Below are positions 34,464 through 45,790 of a stretch of DNA of 64,000 nt, one piece after another. The notes beneath the pieces were generated by a model. The model saw only the letters and a program-made list of their open reading frames with translations, ran no database searches and had not been told where the DNA came from. Both the position numbers and the translations under genes were made by a program. Source of the DNA: JBKQVT01 sp963727245 (GTDB lineage Bacteria > Planctomycetota > Planctomycetia > Pirellulales > Thermoguttaceae); the NCBI GenBank assembly GCA_963727245.1, contig CAVSFO010000005.1:124001-188000 (forward strand), in the 5' to 3' direction. The number at the start of each line of letters is the position of its first letter. The stretch's first letter is position 1.

Positions 34464-35580
34464 ATGAGCACGGAAGCCGCCCTCGTGCCGGCCCGGCTGA
34501 CTCCGCTGGAGCAGCTCCGCTACGCCCGGCAAGTGATCCAAATGGAAAGCCGGGCCCTGGCCTTGGTGGCCAAGCGGCTGGACGGCCGGTTCTGCCAGGC
34601 CGTCGACTACCTCTTTCGGTGCCGGGGCAACGTGATTGTTTCCGGCATGGGCAAGGCCGGCCTGATCGGCCAGAAGATCATGGCCACGCTGGCCTCCACC
34701 GGGACGCCCAGCCATTGTCTGCACCCCGCCGAGGCCGTGCACGGCGACCTCGGCCGCATCCATGCCGACGACGTCGCGTTGGTCCTCTCGCAGAGCGGCG
34801 AGACGGCGGAAGATTGTGCGGCTGCTGCCGCCGCTGGCCGCCTTGGGCGTGCCCATCATCGCCATCACCTCGCGGGCCGACAGCACGCTGGGCCGCGCCG
34901 CCCGGGTGGCGTTGGAGTTGGGCCCCGTCGAGGAGGCCTGCCCGTTGGGGCTGGCCCCCAGCAGCAGCACGACGGCGATGCTGGCGGTGGGCGATGCCCT
35001 GGCGCTGGTGACGAGCCGGCTGCGGAATTTCGGCCGCGAGGATTTCGCCCGCTTCCATCCGGCGGGCAGCCTGGGGCAAAAGCTCAGCAAGGTCGAGAAT
35101 CACATGCGGCCGCTGGAGCAGTGCCGCATCGCCCCCGACGGCCAGACGGTCCGCGAGGTGCTGGTGGGGGTGCGCGTGCCGGGGCGGCGGACCGGCGCCA
35201 CGATGCTGGTGGACGCGGAAGGCAAGCTCTCCGGCATCTTCACCGACAGCGACCTGGCGCGGCTGTTCGAGCAGCGCCGCGACCAAAGTCTCGACGGCCC
35301 GATCCGCGACGTGATGACCCCCCATCCGCTCACCGTCGGCCTCGGCGCCATGATGGTCGACGCGGTGGCGGTCATGGCGGGGCGCAAGATCAGCGAGTTG
35401 CCGGTCGTCGACGCGGCGGGCCGGCCCGTCGGCCTGATCGACGTTACCGACGTGGTCGGGCTGTTGCCGCCGGAGGGTGGGGCGGCCGGCACGGGGCCGG
35501 CCGGGCCCGGCCAGCGCCCTGCCTCGGCCGCGTCTGCCTGCCGAGTCTTTCCCGCACCCGAGGAGGATGCCGCGCCATGA
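34464..35580 (+). CDS. kdsD: Arabinose-5-phosphate isomerase, SIS plus CBS pair (frameshift near 34818)
   Basis: Converts ribulose 5-phosphate to arabinose 5-phosphate for KDO synthesis. The SIS domain reads RGNVIVSGMGKAGLIGQKIM, HPAEAVHGDLGRIHADDVAL and LSQSGETAE. One extra G then shifts the frame; the other frame gives IVRLLPPLAALGVPIIAITS, PLGLAPSSSTTAMLAVGDAL and FHPAGSLGQKLSKV. The CBS pair follows (GIFTDSDLARLFE, PVVDAAGRPVGLIDVTDVVG). Joined length of about 372 residues. ATG 34464 is chosen as it starts conserved-looking sequence. Stop and next start overlap (ATGA). Confidence 0.92.
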
Positions 35581-36096
35581 ATCTCGAAGAGCGTTGCCAG
35601 GCGATCGAGTTGATCCTGACCGACGTGGACGGCGTGTTGACCGACGGCCGCATCGTGCTGGACAACCAGGGGATCGAGGCCAAGGTGTTCTTCATTCGCG
35701 ACGGGTTGGGGATTCGCTTGTGGCAGCGGGCGGGCTACCGTTTCGGCTTGATTTCGCAGCGGAGTTCGCACAGCGTGAAGATGCGGGCGGCCGAGTTGGG
35801 CATCGAGCTGGTTCGCCAGGGCGTCGCCGACAAGCTCGACGCCGCCCGGCAAATCCTCGCCGAGCTGGGTCTGAAGCGGCAGCAGGCCTGCTACCTGGGC
35901 GATGATCTGCCGGATCTGCCGCTGGTCCGCGCCCTGGGACTGGGCATTGCCGTGGCCGACGGCTGCGCCGAGTTGCGGGAGGCGGCCCACTACGTCACCG
36001 CGGCCGGCGGCGGCGCCGGCGCCGTGCGGCGAAACCGTGGAGTTGATTCTGAAGGCCCAACATCGCTGGGACGACGTAATCCAAACGTACCGGTGA
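35577..36096 (+). CDS. kdsC: KDO-8-phosphate phosphatase, HAD family (frameshift near 36030)
   Basis: HAD phosphatase that releases KDO from KDO-8-phosphate. Motif I is ELILTDVDGVLTDGRI, with motif III around KLDAAR and motif IV YLGDDLPDLPLV. Near the end one extra C shifts the frame; the corrected tail reads ETVELILKAQHRWDDVIQTY-R and stops at 36096. Joined length of about 173 residues fits KdsC. It is translationally coupled to kdsD, and together they supply the KDO branch of lipopolysaccharide synthesis. Confidence 0.92.
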
Positions 36097-36120
36097 CCCA
36101 GAGCCGCGTGAGGATTGCTC

Positions 36121-39100
36121 ATGCCCCGAGTGGCCCACATTGCCGCCAGCTTCGCCATCGTGCTGATGGTCTATTGGGCCTATGCCCTGGTGGCCGTGCC
36201 GCTGATCGAGCCGGCGGCCGAACCGGGTCCCGACGCCTCGAGTTCCACGGCCGCCACGCCGGCGGCGCCGGCGGCAGGACGGCGCGGGTGAAGTGGTGGG
36301 CGCCGCTCTTTCCGCCCGACGCCTGGGAAGCCAAGGACCCCGAGGTGCTGACCATCGGCCAGGTGCAGTTGTTGATGAAGGGCCGCGAGGGCTACCAGAA
36401 CCAGGGCAACGGCGTGGTGTTTATCCGCCCCTGCACGATCATCGTCACCCCCGAAAACGCCGAAGAGCCCGAGGACCAACTGGCCCGCTCGGCCGTGCTG
36501 GAAGTGCCCGACGGGGCCGTCTTCAAGTTCCACCAGGCGTTCGACCTGTCGAAGATGAAGATCGGGCAGTTCCAAGGCGGCGAGCTGCGCGGTCCCGTCA
36601 CCATTCGCCGCCGCGGCAAACTGGCCAACGGCCAAGACAACCTGCGGGTGACTACCCGCAACGTGAAGATGACCGACTACGACATCACCACGCCGGAGGC
36701 GGTCGACTTCCGCATGGGCCCGCACTACGGCCGCGGCCGGAACCTGCACATGCACCTCATGCCGAAGGAGGGCGGCAGCGGCGGCAACCATCCCGGCGCG
36801 AACATCGGCGGCCTGGAATACCTGGAAATTCTCTCCATGGAACGGCTGCATCTGGACATGAGCAAGCCGAAGGCGCCGACTCCGCCGGGCGGGACCGGCA
36901 GACCCTCCCGCGGCCCGGCCGCCGCGCCCGCGGGACTCGATCCCGCCGGCCTGGCGGGACTGCCGCTGGAAATCACCTGCCGCGGCCCGTTCCGCTTCGA
37001 CGCGGTCCAGCAGAAGGCCACCTTCCAAGACCAGGTCGAGGTGATGCAGATTCACCCGCCCGGTCCCAACGATCGGCTCACCTGCAACCTGCTTGCCCTG
37101 TTTTTCACCAAGAAGGCGGGCAGCAGCGGGGCGTTCGATCTGGAGCCGCAGCGGATCGAGGCCAGCGGCACGCCGGCACAGCTCACCGCCTGGACCGAGA
37201 AGGCCGACGCCCCCGGCGGGCGGGTGCAGATTGAAGCCCGCGGCGAGCGGTTGTTGTACGACCTGCAAGCCAAGTCGATCGCGCTGGGCGGCGGCCAGGA
37301 AATCTTCCTCCGCCGGGGCGGCGACGAACTGCACGCCCGCAACGTCCACTATAAGGAGGCCGAAGCGGGGCGGCTGGGAAGCGCGGAGGCCCAAGGCCCC
37401 GGCTGGCTTCGCCATGAAGTGCCGGAGCGCCCCGACCAGCAACTCGAGGTCCGCTGGAACGATCAATTGCTGTTGCGTCCCCAAGGGCAGAACCAGTTGC
37501 TCTCGCTCACCGGCGGGGCCGAGCTGAAATCACAAGCGATCAACCGGCTCAACGCCGACGCGATCCATTTCTGGCTGTTGGAGAAGCCGCAAGGGCCGTC
37601 GCAGCCGGTCAAGCTGCAACCCGACCGGATGCTCGCCATCGGCCACGTCAAGGCCGACTCGCCGCAGTTTTCCGCCGTCGTGGACCAATTGGAGGCGTGG
37701 TTCCAACAGGCTGCGCCGCTGGCCGGCCCAGCGGCGAAACGTCTGCCGCCGGCGGCGGCCGGAGCGGGGCCGCCCGGCGGGGCCGGGTCCCAGACGCCGC
37801 CCGGCCCCGGCGCCGCCGCCCGGCAGGATGCCGCCGCTGCGCCGTCCCCGAAGGCTGCCGCCGCCGCGCCCGCCGCAAAAAGCCACATGGAAATCAGCGG
37901 CCGCCTGCTGCGCGCGGAGGTCCTGCTTTCTCCGGACCAGAAGGCAGGCGAGTTGTCGGACCTGACCGTGGTCGACAACGTCCGCTTCGTGGAGACGCGG
38001 ACGGCCCTGGCGGACCAGCGGCCCGCGTTGATCACCGGGAACTGGCTGAAGGTAACGCACGCCAACCGCCCCGACGCGGCCACCGCCTGCGTGCTCGGCC
38101 AGCCGGCCCACGTCGAAGGCCGCGGCCTGTCGCTCACGGGCTCGAACGTCAACCTCGACAGCGGCGCCAACCGCCTCTGGATCGACGGCCCCGGCCGCAT
38201 GGACCTGCCCATGAACCGCGACCTGGAGGGCCAGCAGTTGAAAACGCCCGTCAACGTGCGGGTCGACTGGCAGCGGAAAATGCATTTCGACGGCCGCAAT
38301 GCGGTGTTCGAGCACTCGGTGGTGGCTTCCGGCCCCACGCAGAAACTGCGCACCGAAGTGCTGGAAGTGCAACTTCAGCGGCCGATCCGCTTTGCCGACG
38401 CCAAGATGGACAAGATGGATCAGTCGCAGATCGAAGAGATCCGCGCCCGCGGCGGCGCTTTCCTGGAGGACTATGCCTTCGATTCGCAACGGCAACTGCA
38501 GTCGTATAGTCGCATGGAGACGCCCGACCTGACGGTCAACATGCGCACCGGCGCGCTGTGCGCGGGCGGCCCGGGCAATCTGACCAGCGTCCGCCGCGGC
38601 ACCGAGGACCTGCTGGGCGGCGGCGCGGCCGGCCCGCTGGGCCTGGTGCCCGCCGCGCGGCCGTGCGCACCAGGGCGGCCGCCGGCCCTGGCGCAAAACC
38701 CCGCAACGACCAGCTTGTCTGTCTGCACGTCCGCTATCAAGGCTACATTACCGGCTACGTCGCCGGCGACCTGCACCACCACGAGGTCACGTTTCACGAG
38801 CAGGTCCGCGGCGCCTACGCGCCGGTCGATTCCTGGACGGCCAGCATCGACACCGACAGCCCGGAGACGCTGGGGCCAGACGGCGGGGTGCTGCACTGCG
38901 ACCAACTTTCGGCCGTCGACATGACGCCCCCGCACAGCAAGGACGCCGCGGCGCGGGACATGGAGTTCGTGGCCGCCGGCAACGCCGTGGCCGAAGGCAG
39001 CGACGACGTGTTCACCGCCCGGGCCGCCCGCATCACCTACGACCAGAAAAAACAACTGATGATCCTGGAGGGCGACGGCCGCACGGACGCCGAGCTCTAC

Positions 39101-39286
39101 CGGCAGCAGACGCCCGGCGGCGCCGTCTCGAAGGCGGCGGCCCAGAAGATCTGGTATTGGCAGGCCACCAACAGCTCCTACATCGACGGCGCCCACTCGC
39201 TGGACTACGACCAGACTCCCGGCGACACCGCCAACAACCGGGGCAGAAGCCGAGTTCCCTCCCATCCGGCCGCGCCGGGCCAGTAA
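36121..39286 (+). CDS. OstA/LptA-like lipopolysaccharide transport protein, large (frameshifts near 36285 and 38695)
   Basis: Starts MPRVAHIAASFAIVLMVYWA, a single membrane anchor. After an Ala/Pro linker one missing base moves into the long frame (RVKWWAPLFPPDAWEAKDPE), and another near 38695 into the last frame, for about 1,055 residues in total. The body is made of repeated beta-strand text of the OstA/LptA type: VFKFHQAFDLSKMKIGQFQG, HFDGRNAVFEHSVVASG and VTFHEQVRGAYAPVDSWTAS. A Pro/Ala-rich linker lies in the middle. The place after kdsD-kdsC and the N-terminal anchor suggest an LptC/LptA-like periplasmic bridge for LPS. The large size is unusual for that role. Confidence 0.78.
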
Positions 39287-39541
39287 GCGGGCAGCCCGGC
39301 GGCGTGTGCCACGGCTGTGTTGCCCTTCCCCCGATAACCCCCGGCAATGCGCTTTGTTCTTAGGCGGCCGGCCGCATTGTCTGCCAGCGTGATTTCGCCC
39401 TGACAATCCCCGCTATTGGCGCTACTGGCAGCTTTCCCAGGGCCAGTTCCAAGGATATAATTCCAAGTTATTCCGCTTACATGCTTTGCGCCGAAGCGTG
39501 AGGAAGCCGCGCGGAGGGGCTGCATGATTTTGGAGGATGTA

Positions 39542-40213
39542 ATGGGCAACTCGGCGACTGAGACTCGTCAGCCTCCATCGCCCCCGCGGGTCGTTGCTAT
39601 CAGCGGCGTGATCTTTTCGGTGCTCTATATCACCAGCCTGGTGCTCGTCCGGCTCGCGGTCCCCGCCGACCCAAAGGACCCCGGTGTCTGGCTTACCGAT
39701 CCGGCCTACCGGAACTGGGTTCGCATCGCGCTTGGCCTGGTTCCATTCACCGGGATCGCGTTCCTCTGGTTCATGGCGGTGCTGCGCAACCGCATCGGGC
39801 TGCTCGAAGATCGGTTCTTCGCCACAGTATTCTTGGGCAGCGGGCTTCTGTTTATCGCCATGCTGTTCGCCGCTGTTGCCGTTTGCCGAGGACTGCTGGA
39901 AACCTTTGCGGACGCGAGTCGCTTCTCCGCCGACAACGAAACCTATGCAGTCGGTCGGGCGACGGCCTACGCCCTGGTGAACACCTTCGGCATGAAAATG
40001 GCAGCGATCTTTATGATCGTAACCTCCACGATTGGGCTGCGCACGGCAGTCCTCGCACGCTGGGTATCGCTGGTGGGCTTCGCGCTCGGCTTGATACTGC
40101 TCTTGGTCATCACCAACTTCGCGTGGATCGCGCTGGTCTTCCCGTTTTGGGTGCTGCTGGTGAGCACGTATATCCTGATTACAGACCTCTGCATCTTGCA
40201 CTACCCGCCATGA
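39542..40213 (+). CDS. Integral membrane protein of unknown function
   Basis: Protein of 223 residues from ATG 39542, which has GGAGG six bases upstream; an earlier in-frame ATG at 39524 lacks it. Five or six hydrophobic segments are visible (VVAISGVIFSVLYITSLVLV, VRIALGLVPFTGIAFLWFMA, FLGSGLLFIAMLFAAVAVCR, MAAIFMIVTSTIGL, LGLILLLVITNFAWIALVFP). No catalytic motif is present. TATAAT at about 39455 could belong to its promoter. Confidence 0.75.
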   Translation: MGNSATETRQPPSPPRVVAISGVIFSVLYITSLVLVRLAVPADPKDPGVWLTDPAYRNWVRIALGLVPFTGIAFLWFMAVLRNRIGLLEDRFFATVFLGSGLLFIAMLFAAVAVCRGLLETFADASRFSADNETYAVGRATAYALVNTFGMKMAAIFMIVTSTIGLRTAVLARWVSLVGFALGLILLLVITNFAWIALVFPFWVLLVSTYILITDLCILHYPP

Positions 40214-40562
40214 TGGCGGGGCCACCAAGGAGGCTAAGGACAAGCGTGTCCGGCGTCCACGTTGGTCGGCAAGCGACACGGATAAGCCAATACGTACACC
40301 GCGAAACGACTTTTGCCATTAGGGGGGTGTGTGCGGTTGCCCCAGTTGTTCCACCCTCCCCGGGGACTATACTTACACTGATGATAGGTAAGGAAAATAG
40401 TTCAGATTCTTGTCGGTGGAAGGAAGGTCCTGCGGGTCTACGAAGGACGATTTTTCCGGCGGTGGTCCTTGCGGCGATGTGTGGCCATTGCGTTCGGGGT
40501 GAACATAAAGAGGCGTATCGTATCCGTTTCCATTCCTAATGTCCCAAGAAAAGGGAACCACC
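40214..40562. other. Gap before the sulfatase
   Basis: 349 bases with no supported gene or clear repeat. Confidence 0.4.
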
Positions 40563-42212
40563 ATGTTACGACCAAGTATCCAAAAGGCCATTGAGAAGAT
40601 CTTCAAGGCCGCGGCGACAGCGTCGGGCGGCTTGGCGATCGGTCTCGGACTTCTCGGCGGGGCGCAGCCGGCGACGGTTCATGCCGCCGACCAGAGCAGA
40701 GCCAACATCGTCATCATCTGGGGCGATGACATCGGCCAGTCCGATGTCAGCGCCTACTCGCGTGGCCTGATGGGCTTCAAGACGCCCAACATCGACCGCG
40801 TCGCCAAGGAAGGCATGATGTTCACCGACTTCTATGCCGAGCAGAGCTGCACGGCCGGTCGGGCATCCTTCATCACCGGCCAGTCGGGCTTGCGCACCGG
40901 CATGACCAAGGTCGGCCTGCCGGGCTCCCCGCTCGGGCTGTCCGAGAAAGATCCGACAATCGCCGAACTGCTCAAGCCGCTCGGCTATGCGACCGGCCAG
41001 TTCGGCAAGAACCATCTCGGCGACCTGAACAAGTTCCTGCCCACCGTCCACGGGTTCGATGAGTTCTACGGCCCCCTGTATCACCTGAACGCCTCCGAAG
41101 AGCCGGAACTGCCGGATTACCCGAAAGACCCGCGGTTCCTCGCCAAGTTCGGCCCGCGCGGCGTGCTGGACTGCAAAGCCTCGGCCACCGACGACGCGAC
41201 GGTGGATCCGCGCTTCGGCAAGGTCGGCAAGCAAATCGTCACGGACACGGGCCCGCTGACCAAGAAGCGGATGGAGACGATTGATGACGACATCGCAAAC
41301 CGGGCGGTGGACTTCATTAAACGACAGAACGCTGCCGGCAAGCCCGTGTTCGTCTGGGTGAACTTCACCCACATGCACTTCCGCACGCACGTCAAGCCGG
41401 AGAGCGTCGGTCAGGCGGGGGAAATGCAGAGTCCCTACCATGACGCCATGATTGACCACGACAAGAATGTCGGCACGGTCCTCAAGGCGCTGGACGATCT
41501 GGGAATCGCGGACAACACCTTCGTCATGTATTCGACAGACAACGGTCCGCACATGAACTCGTGGCCGGATGCCGCGATGACGCCCTTCCGCAGCGAGAAG
41601 AATTCGAACTGGGAAGGGGCTTATCGCGTGCCTGCGATGGTGCGTTGGCCGGGCCACATCAAGGCGGGCCAGGTCTGCAATGAGATCGTTTCCCACCTCG
41701 ACTTTATGCCGACCCTCTTGGCCGTCGCTGGCGACACTACAGTGACGGAAAAGTTGGCCAAGGGTTACACGGTCGGGGACATGACCTACAAGGTTCACCT
41801 CGACGGCTACAATATGATCCCCTTGTTCACCGGGCAAACGGAGAAAGGCCCGCGGAAAGCATTCATTTACATCAACGACGACCAACAGGTCACCGGCGTG
41901 CGCTACGGCAACTTTAAGGCCGTCTTCATGGAGCAGCGGACGGCCGGCACCATGGCCATCTGGGGCGAGCCGTTCGTCACGTTGCGGTTCCCGAAGCTCT
42001 TCAACCTGCGGACCGACCCCTACGAGCGGGCGGACATCACCTCGAACACGTATTACGACTGGGTTCTTGATCATCTCTTCGTGATCACGCCCATGCAAGC
42101 CTACGTGGGCCAGTTCCTGCGGACGTTCAAGGAATACCCGCAGCGGCAGAAGGCCGCCAGCTTCAACCTCGACAGCGTGCTCGAAAAAATGAAGGAGGAA
42201 AAGGGCGACTAA
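40563..42212 (+). CDS. Sulfatase (arylsulfatase type) with a CTAGR active-site motif
   Basis: Exported sulfatase of 549 residues. Signal peptide up to about residue 40 (GLLGGAQPATVHAADQ). Metal site NIVIIWGDDIGQSD. The formylglycine motif is SCTAGRASFITGQ: Cys with Ala instead of Pro at the third position and Gly before Arg. Further sites are GKNHLGD, FTHMHFRTHVK and STDNGPHMNSWPD. Cys must be converted to formylglycine by FGE or anSME. Start ATG 40563 has AAGGGAA upstream. Natural substrates could be sulfated glycans or aryl sulfates; unknown. It heads a group with a nucleotidase and a DUF2252 gene. Confidence 0.92.
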   Translation: MLRPSIQKAIEKIFKAAATASGGLAIGLGLLGGAQPATVHAADQSRANIVIIWGDDIGQSDVSAYSRGLMGFKTPNIDRVAKEGMMFTDFYAEQSCTAGRASFITGQSGLRTGMTKVGLPGSPLGLSEKDPTIAELLKPLGYATGQFGKNHLGDLNKFLPTVHGFDEFYGPLYHLNASEEPELPDYPKDPRFLAKFGPRGVLDCKASATDDATVDPRFGKVGKQIVTDTGPLTKKRMETIDDDIANRAVDFIKRQNAAGKPVFVWVNFTHMHFRTHVKPESVGQAGEMQSPYHDAMIDHDKNVGTVLKALDDLGIADNTFVMYSTDNGPHMNSWPDAAMTPFRSEKNSNWEGAYRVPAMVRWPGHIKAGQVCNEIVSHLDFMPTLLAVAGDTTVTEKLAKGYTVGDMTYKVHLDGYNMIPLFTGQTEKGPRKAFIYINDDQQVTGVRYGNFKAVFMEQRTAGTMAIWGEPFVTLRFPKLFNLRTDPYERADITSNTYYDWVLDHLFVITPMQAYVGQFLRTFKEYPQRQKAASFNLDSVLEKMKEEKGD

Positions 42213-42293
42213 AAAGCCCGCGCTGCATGAGGCACTGAATCGAACGCCGGGCTGCACCCGTCGCGAGGCGGGTGCGGCCCAGTGGACCCACGA

Positions 42294-44255
42294 ATGGACA
42301 CGACGATGAAGACCACACACGAACAATCTCCCGTGTCATGCGAACGACTCTCCCGTCGCAAGTTCCTGGCAGGCTCAGCGGCTGTCGGCGTGACGATCTG
42401 CCTAACGGGGGCAGTATCGGCGGAATCGGACGGGAAGAAGACCTTCACCATCCTGCACACCAACGACCTCCACGCGAGCTTCATCGGCATGGGCCCGGCC
42501 GCGGACTACACCCCGTTCACGCTCAACGATGATGCCACCCGGGGCGGGTACGCGCGTCTGGCCGGCTTGATCGCGAAGCGGAAGGAGGCGCGCAAAGCTC
42601 AAGGCCCCGTATTGGTGCTTGACGCGGGCGACTACAGCATGGGGACCGCGTTCAGCGCCGCGACTCGTGAGACCGGCGGCGAACTGCAACTCATGTCCCT
42701 GATGGGCTTCGACGCCATCACCTTCGGTAACCATGAATTCGACCTTGGACCTGACGGCCTGGGTAAGTCCGTGACTGTGGCCGCCAAAACGGGCCGGATT
42801 CCGGCGGTGGTCGCCTCGAACACCAAGCTCACCAAGGACGACGCCACGCTGGCCGATCTCCAGCGCCTGGCCAAGGATGGCGTGATCCGCCGTTACGCCG
42901 TGATCGAACGCGGCGGCATTCGCTTCGGCATCTTCGGATTGCTCGGCAAAGAAGCCCAGGTCTATACCAATGGCGGTGCCGTCTCGTTCTCCGATCCCAT
43001 CGAGACCGCCCGGGAGATGGTGAAGATCCTCCGCGAGACGGAGAAGGTGAACGTGATCATCGCGCTCAGCCACGGCGGCGTGGAGAAAGGGAAGGACGGT
43101 CGCTACATCGACGGCGAGGACGTGCGCCTGCCCAAGGCCGTTCCGGGCATCGACTTGGTGATCGGCGGCCACAGCCACACCGAACTACGCGAGGCGATCA
43201 TTGTCAACGACCGCACACCCGTGGTCCAGACTGGGAAGCAAAGCCAGAACCTCGGCGAACTGGTGATTACATTGGACGGCGGCAAACTGACGGTCGAGTC
43301 CTACCGGCTCTACCCGATCGACGACTCTATTGCCGGCGACCGGGCCATTGCCGACGAGATCGACAAGCTCAAGAAGTCTGTCACCGGGGTCGTGTTCGCG
43401 TCGCGCGGTTACAGCATCGATCAGCCGCTGGCCGTGGCGCCGCGGGACCTACCCAATACGTTCTCCGACATCGCAGCCAGCACCCTGCTGGCCAACCTCT
43501 GCACTGATGCCTTCAGAAGGGCCACAGGGGCGGACATCGGCTTCAGCGTCAACGGGCTGATGCGCGCCGGCTTGACACGGGGGAAGTCAGGCGTGCAAAC
43601 AGTCTACGACGTGTTCGCCGTGGCGCCGCTCGGCGCCGGTGTCGTGGATGCTACGGCCGGCAATGCACTCGTGACCGGCTACTTCACGGGCCTGGAGCTG
43701 AAGAATCTGCTCGAATTTCTGCTCGTGGACAACCCGACCCACCCCGGCGAGTTTTTCCCCCGCACCTCCGGCATGAGGTTCCGCTACGACCAGTCCCGCC
43801 CGAAGTTCGACGTTGTGACGGCCATCGAATTGGGAGACCTCGACCGCGGCTACCGCGCCATCGACATCAGCGGGAAGGACGAGCGATTGTATAGCCTCAC
43901 GTGCCCCCTGATGCTCGGCCAGATTATCGTGGCCATCCCCAAGTACACCAAGGGCAAACTAACCCTGGCAGCGAAGAACAAGGAGGGGCAGCCCCTCAAG
44001 TCGAAGGTCGACGCCCTCGACGACCCGCGCAACGACACGCCCGACCTGCTGTCGCCGCCAGGCACGACGGATCAGGCCAGTGTCGCCACCGTGACGGAAA
44101 AAGGCGCTGCCCGAGAGATCAAGGAATGGCAGGCGATTATGGATTATCTCCGCAGCCTGCCGGTCAGGAGCAGAGGCGAATTACCCACGATCCCGGTCGA
44201 TGAGCGGGCCGCAGAGGTCCGGGCGATCAAAGTGGGCTGCGACAACATTCATTAA
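42294..44255 (+). CDS. 5'-nucleotidase / UshA-like metallophosphoesterase, Tat-exported
   Basis: Protein of about 653 residues; the start may be either ATG 42294 or 42306. A Tat signal (LSRRKFLAGSAAVGVTICLT) is followed by the calcineurin-like domain: FTILHTNDLHASF, VLVLDAGDYSMGT, FGNHEFDLGPDG and GGHSHTELRE. The C-terminal 5'-nucleotidase substrate domain is present from about residue 350 (GVVFASRGYSIDQPLAVAPR, FSVNGLMRAGL). It probably releases phosphate from nucleotides or other phosphomonoesters outside the cytoplasm. It follows the sulfatase by about 80 bases. Confidence 0.9.
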   Translation: MDTTMKTTHEQSPVSCERLSRRKFLAGSAAVGVTICLTGAVSAESDGKKTFTILHTNDLHASFIGMGPAADYTPFTLNDDATRGGYARLAGLIAKRKEARKAQGPVLVLDAGDYSMGTAFSAATRETGGELQLMSLMGFDAITFGNHEFDLGPDGLGKSVTVAAKTGRIPAVVASNTKLTKDDATLADLQRLAKDGVIRRYAVIERGGIRFGIFGLLGKEAQVYTNGGAVSFSDPIETAREMVKILRETEKVNVIIALSHGGVEKGKDGRYIDGEDVRLPKAVPGIDLVIGGHSHTELREAIIVNDRTPVVQTGKQSQNLGELVITLDGGKLTVESYRLYPIDDSIAGDRAIADEIDKLKKSVTGVVFASRGYSIDQPLAVAPRDLPNTFSDIAASTLLANLCTDAFRRATGADIGFSVNGLMRAGLTRGKSGVQTVYDVFAVAPLGAGVVDATAGNALVTGYFTGLELKNLLEFLLVDNPTHPGEFFPRTSGMRFRYDQSRPKFDVVTAIELGDLDRGYRAIDISGKDERLYSLTCPLMLGQIIVAIPKYTKGKLTLAAKNKEGQPLKSKVDALDDPRNDTPDLLSPPGTTDQASVATVTEKGAAREIKEWQAIMDYLRSLPVRSRGELPTIPVDERAAEVRAIKVGCDNIH

Positions 44256-44317
44256 GATAGTCATGCCCCCATCCCTTCTTTCGTAAGGGATGACCAACAA
44301 AAACGAAAGGTTTTACT

Positions 44318-45752
44318 ATGAGCGAACCAGAAACGTCATCCCAGGAATCCGAACCACAGTCCGCCACCGAGACAAGCCCTTCGTTCGGGTTTCACCTTTC
44401 GCGGGCCCAGCGCTTTGCAATGGGGAAAAGCCTGCGCGAGAGGTGCCCACGCGCCTCGCATGCGGCCTGGCAACCGCCCGCCGATCGGCCCGACCCGGTC
44501 AGCCTGGTGCTGAAGGCCGACGAGGGACGCCTCCCCGATCTCCTTGCCCTTCGCCACGGGCGACATGGTGCTGTCTCCCTTCACCTTCTACCGGGGCTCG
44601 GCGCTGGCCATGGCGGTGGATCTGGCGACTACTCCGACCACCGATGTCCGCGTGCAATGCGGCGGAGACTCCCACCTGGTCAATTTCCGAGGTCTGGGCA
44701 CCCCGGAGAGACGAGTCATCTTCGCGCTGAACGACCTCGATGAAACCCTCCCGGCGCCTTGGGAATGGGACCTCAAGCGGCTGGCGGCGAGCATCGTGAT
44801 CGCCTGTCGCGACAACGGACTGAGCGAAGCGGACGCCAAGGATGCGGTCCTCGGCTGTGTCAGGTCCTACCGCGAGCACATGGCCGAGTTCTACAAAATG
44901 GCGGTGCTGGACCTCTGGTACTTCGCTCTCGACGCCGAGATGCTGATCGCGACCATCGAGGATCCCGGGATCCGCCGCCGTGTGATCAAGCGCCTGGCGA
45001 AGGCCCGCGAGAGCAGCACCTCCGAAGGCATCTTCCCGAAGCTCGTCGACGAATCGGGCAGGTCGCCGTTTTTCAAAGACCAGCTCCCGGCAATCTTCCA
45101 CTGGAAAGATCATGCCCCGGGGGAGGTCCATCCGGATGTCAGGCAGACCGTCGACCAGTACCGTGAAACGCTGACGCCTGCCCATCGCATGTTGCTCGAT
45201 CGCTACGACGTCAAGGACGCCGCGTTCAAGGTCGTCGGTGTCGGCAGCGTGGGCACAGGGTGCGCCGTAGTCCTGTTGATGTCCGGCGGAGGAGAACCTC
45301 TCATTCTCCAGGTCAAGGAGGCGCGGGCCTCGGTCCTGGAGGCCTATGCGGGCAAGAGCGTCTACCCGAACCACGGACAACGTGTCGTGAATGGTATCCG
45401 GCTCATGCAGCCGGCCAGCGACATCTTTCTCGGCTGGACCGAGGGTAGGCTAGGCCGCCACTTCTATGTCCGCCAGCTCCGGGACGTCAAGATCAAGCCT
45501 GCCGTCGAGACGTTCGGCACGGCCGAAATGACCCTCTTCACCGAGTGGTGCGGCTGGTCGATGGCGCTCTCCCACGCGCGGTCCGGCGATGCCGCGGTGA
45601 TCAGCGGATATCTGGGCAAGAGCGACGCCTTCGACCAGGCGATCGCCGCCTTTTCTGTCGCCTACGCCGACCAGAATGAAAAGGACCACGCCATGCTCAA
45701 ACGTGCGATCCAGGACGGAAAGATCGAGGCGGTCATCGAAGAGCCGAAGTGA
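44318..45752 (+). CDS. DUF2252 family protein, second copy (frameshift near 44535)
   Basis: Typical long DUF2252 of about 478 residues after joining. First frame: FGFHLSRAQRFAMGKSLRER to DEGRLPDLL. One extra base, then PFATGDMVLSPFTFYRGSAL, AMAVDLATTPTTDVRVQCGG, DSHLVNFRGLGTPERRVIFA, LNDLDETLPAPWEWDLKRLA. The C-terminus has FYVRQLRDVKIKPAVETFG. The GDSHLVNF and NDLDETL motifs match the kinase-like metal and catalytic positions seen in the copy at 12194. The two copies are distant in sequence, so this is not a recent duplication. Confidence 0.88.
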
Positions 45753-45790
45753 GTCGCGCGGGCGTGAAAAAGACGAACGAGGAATAGCCC

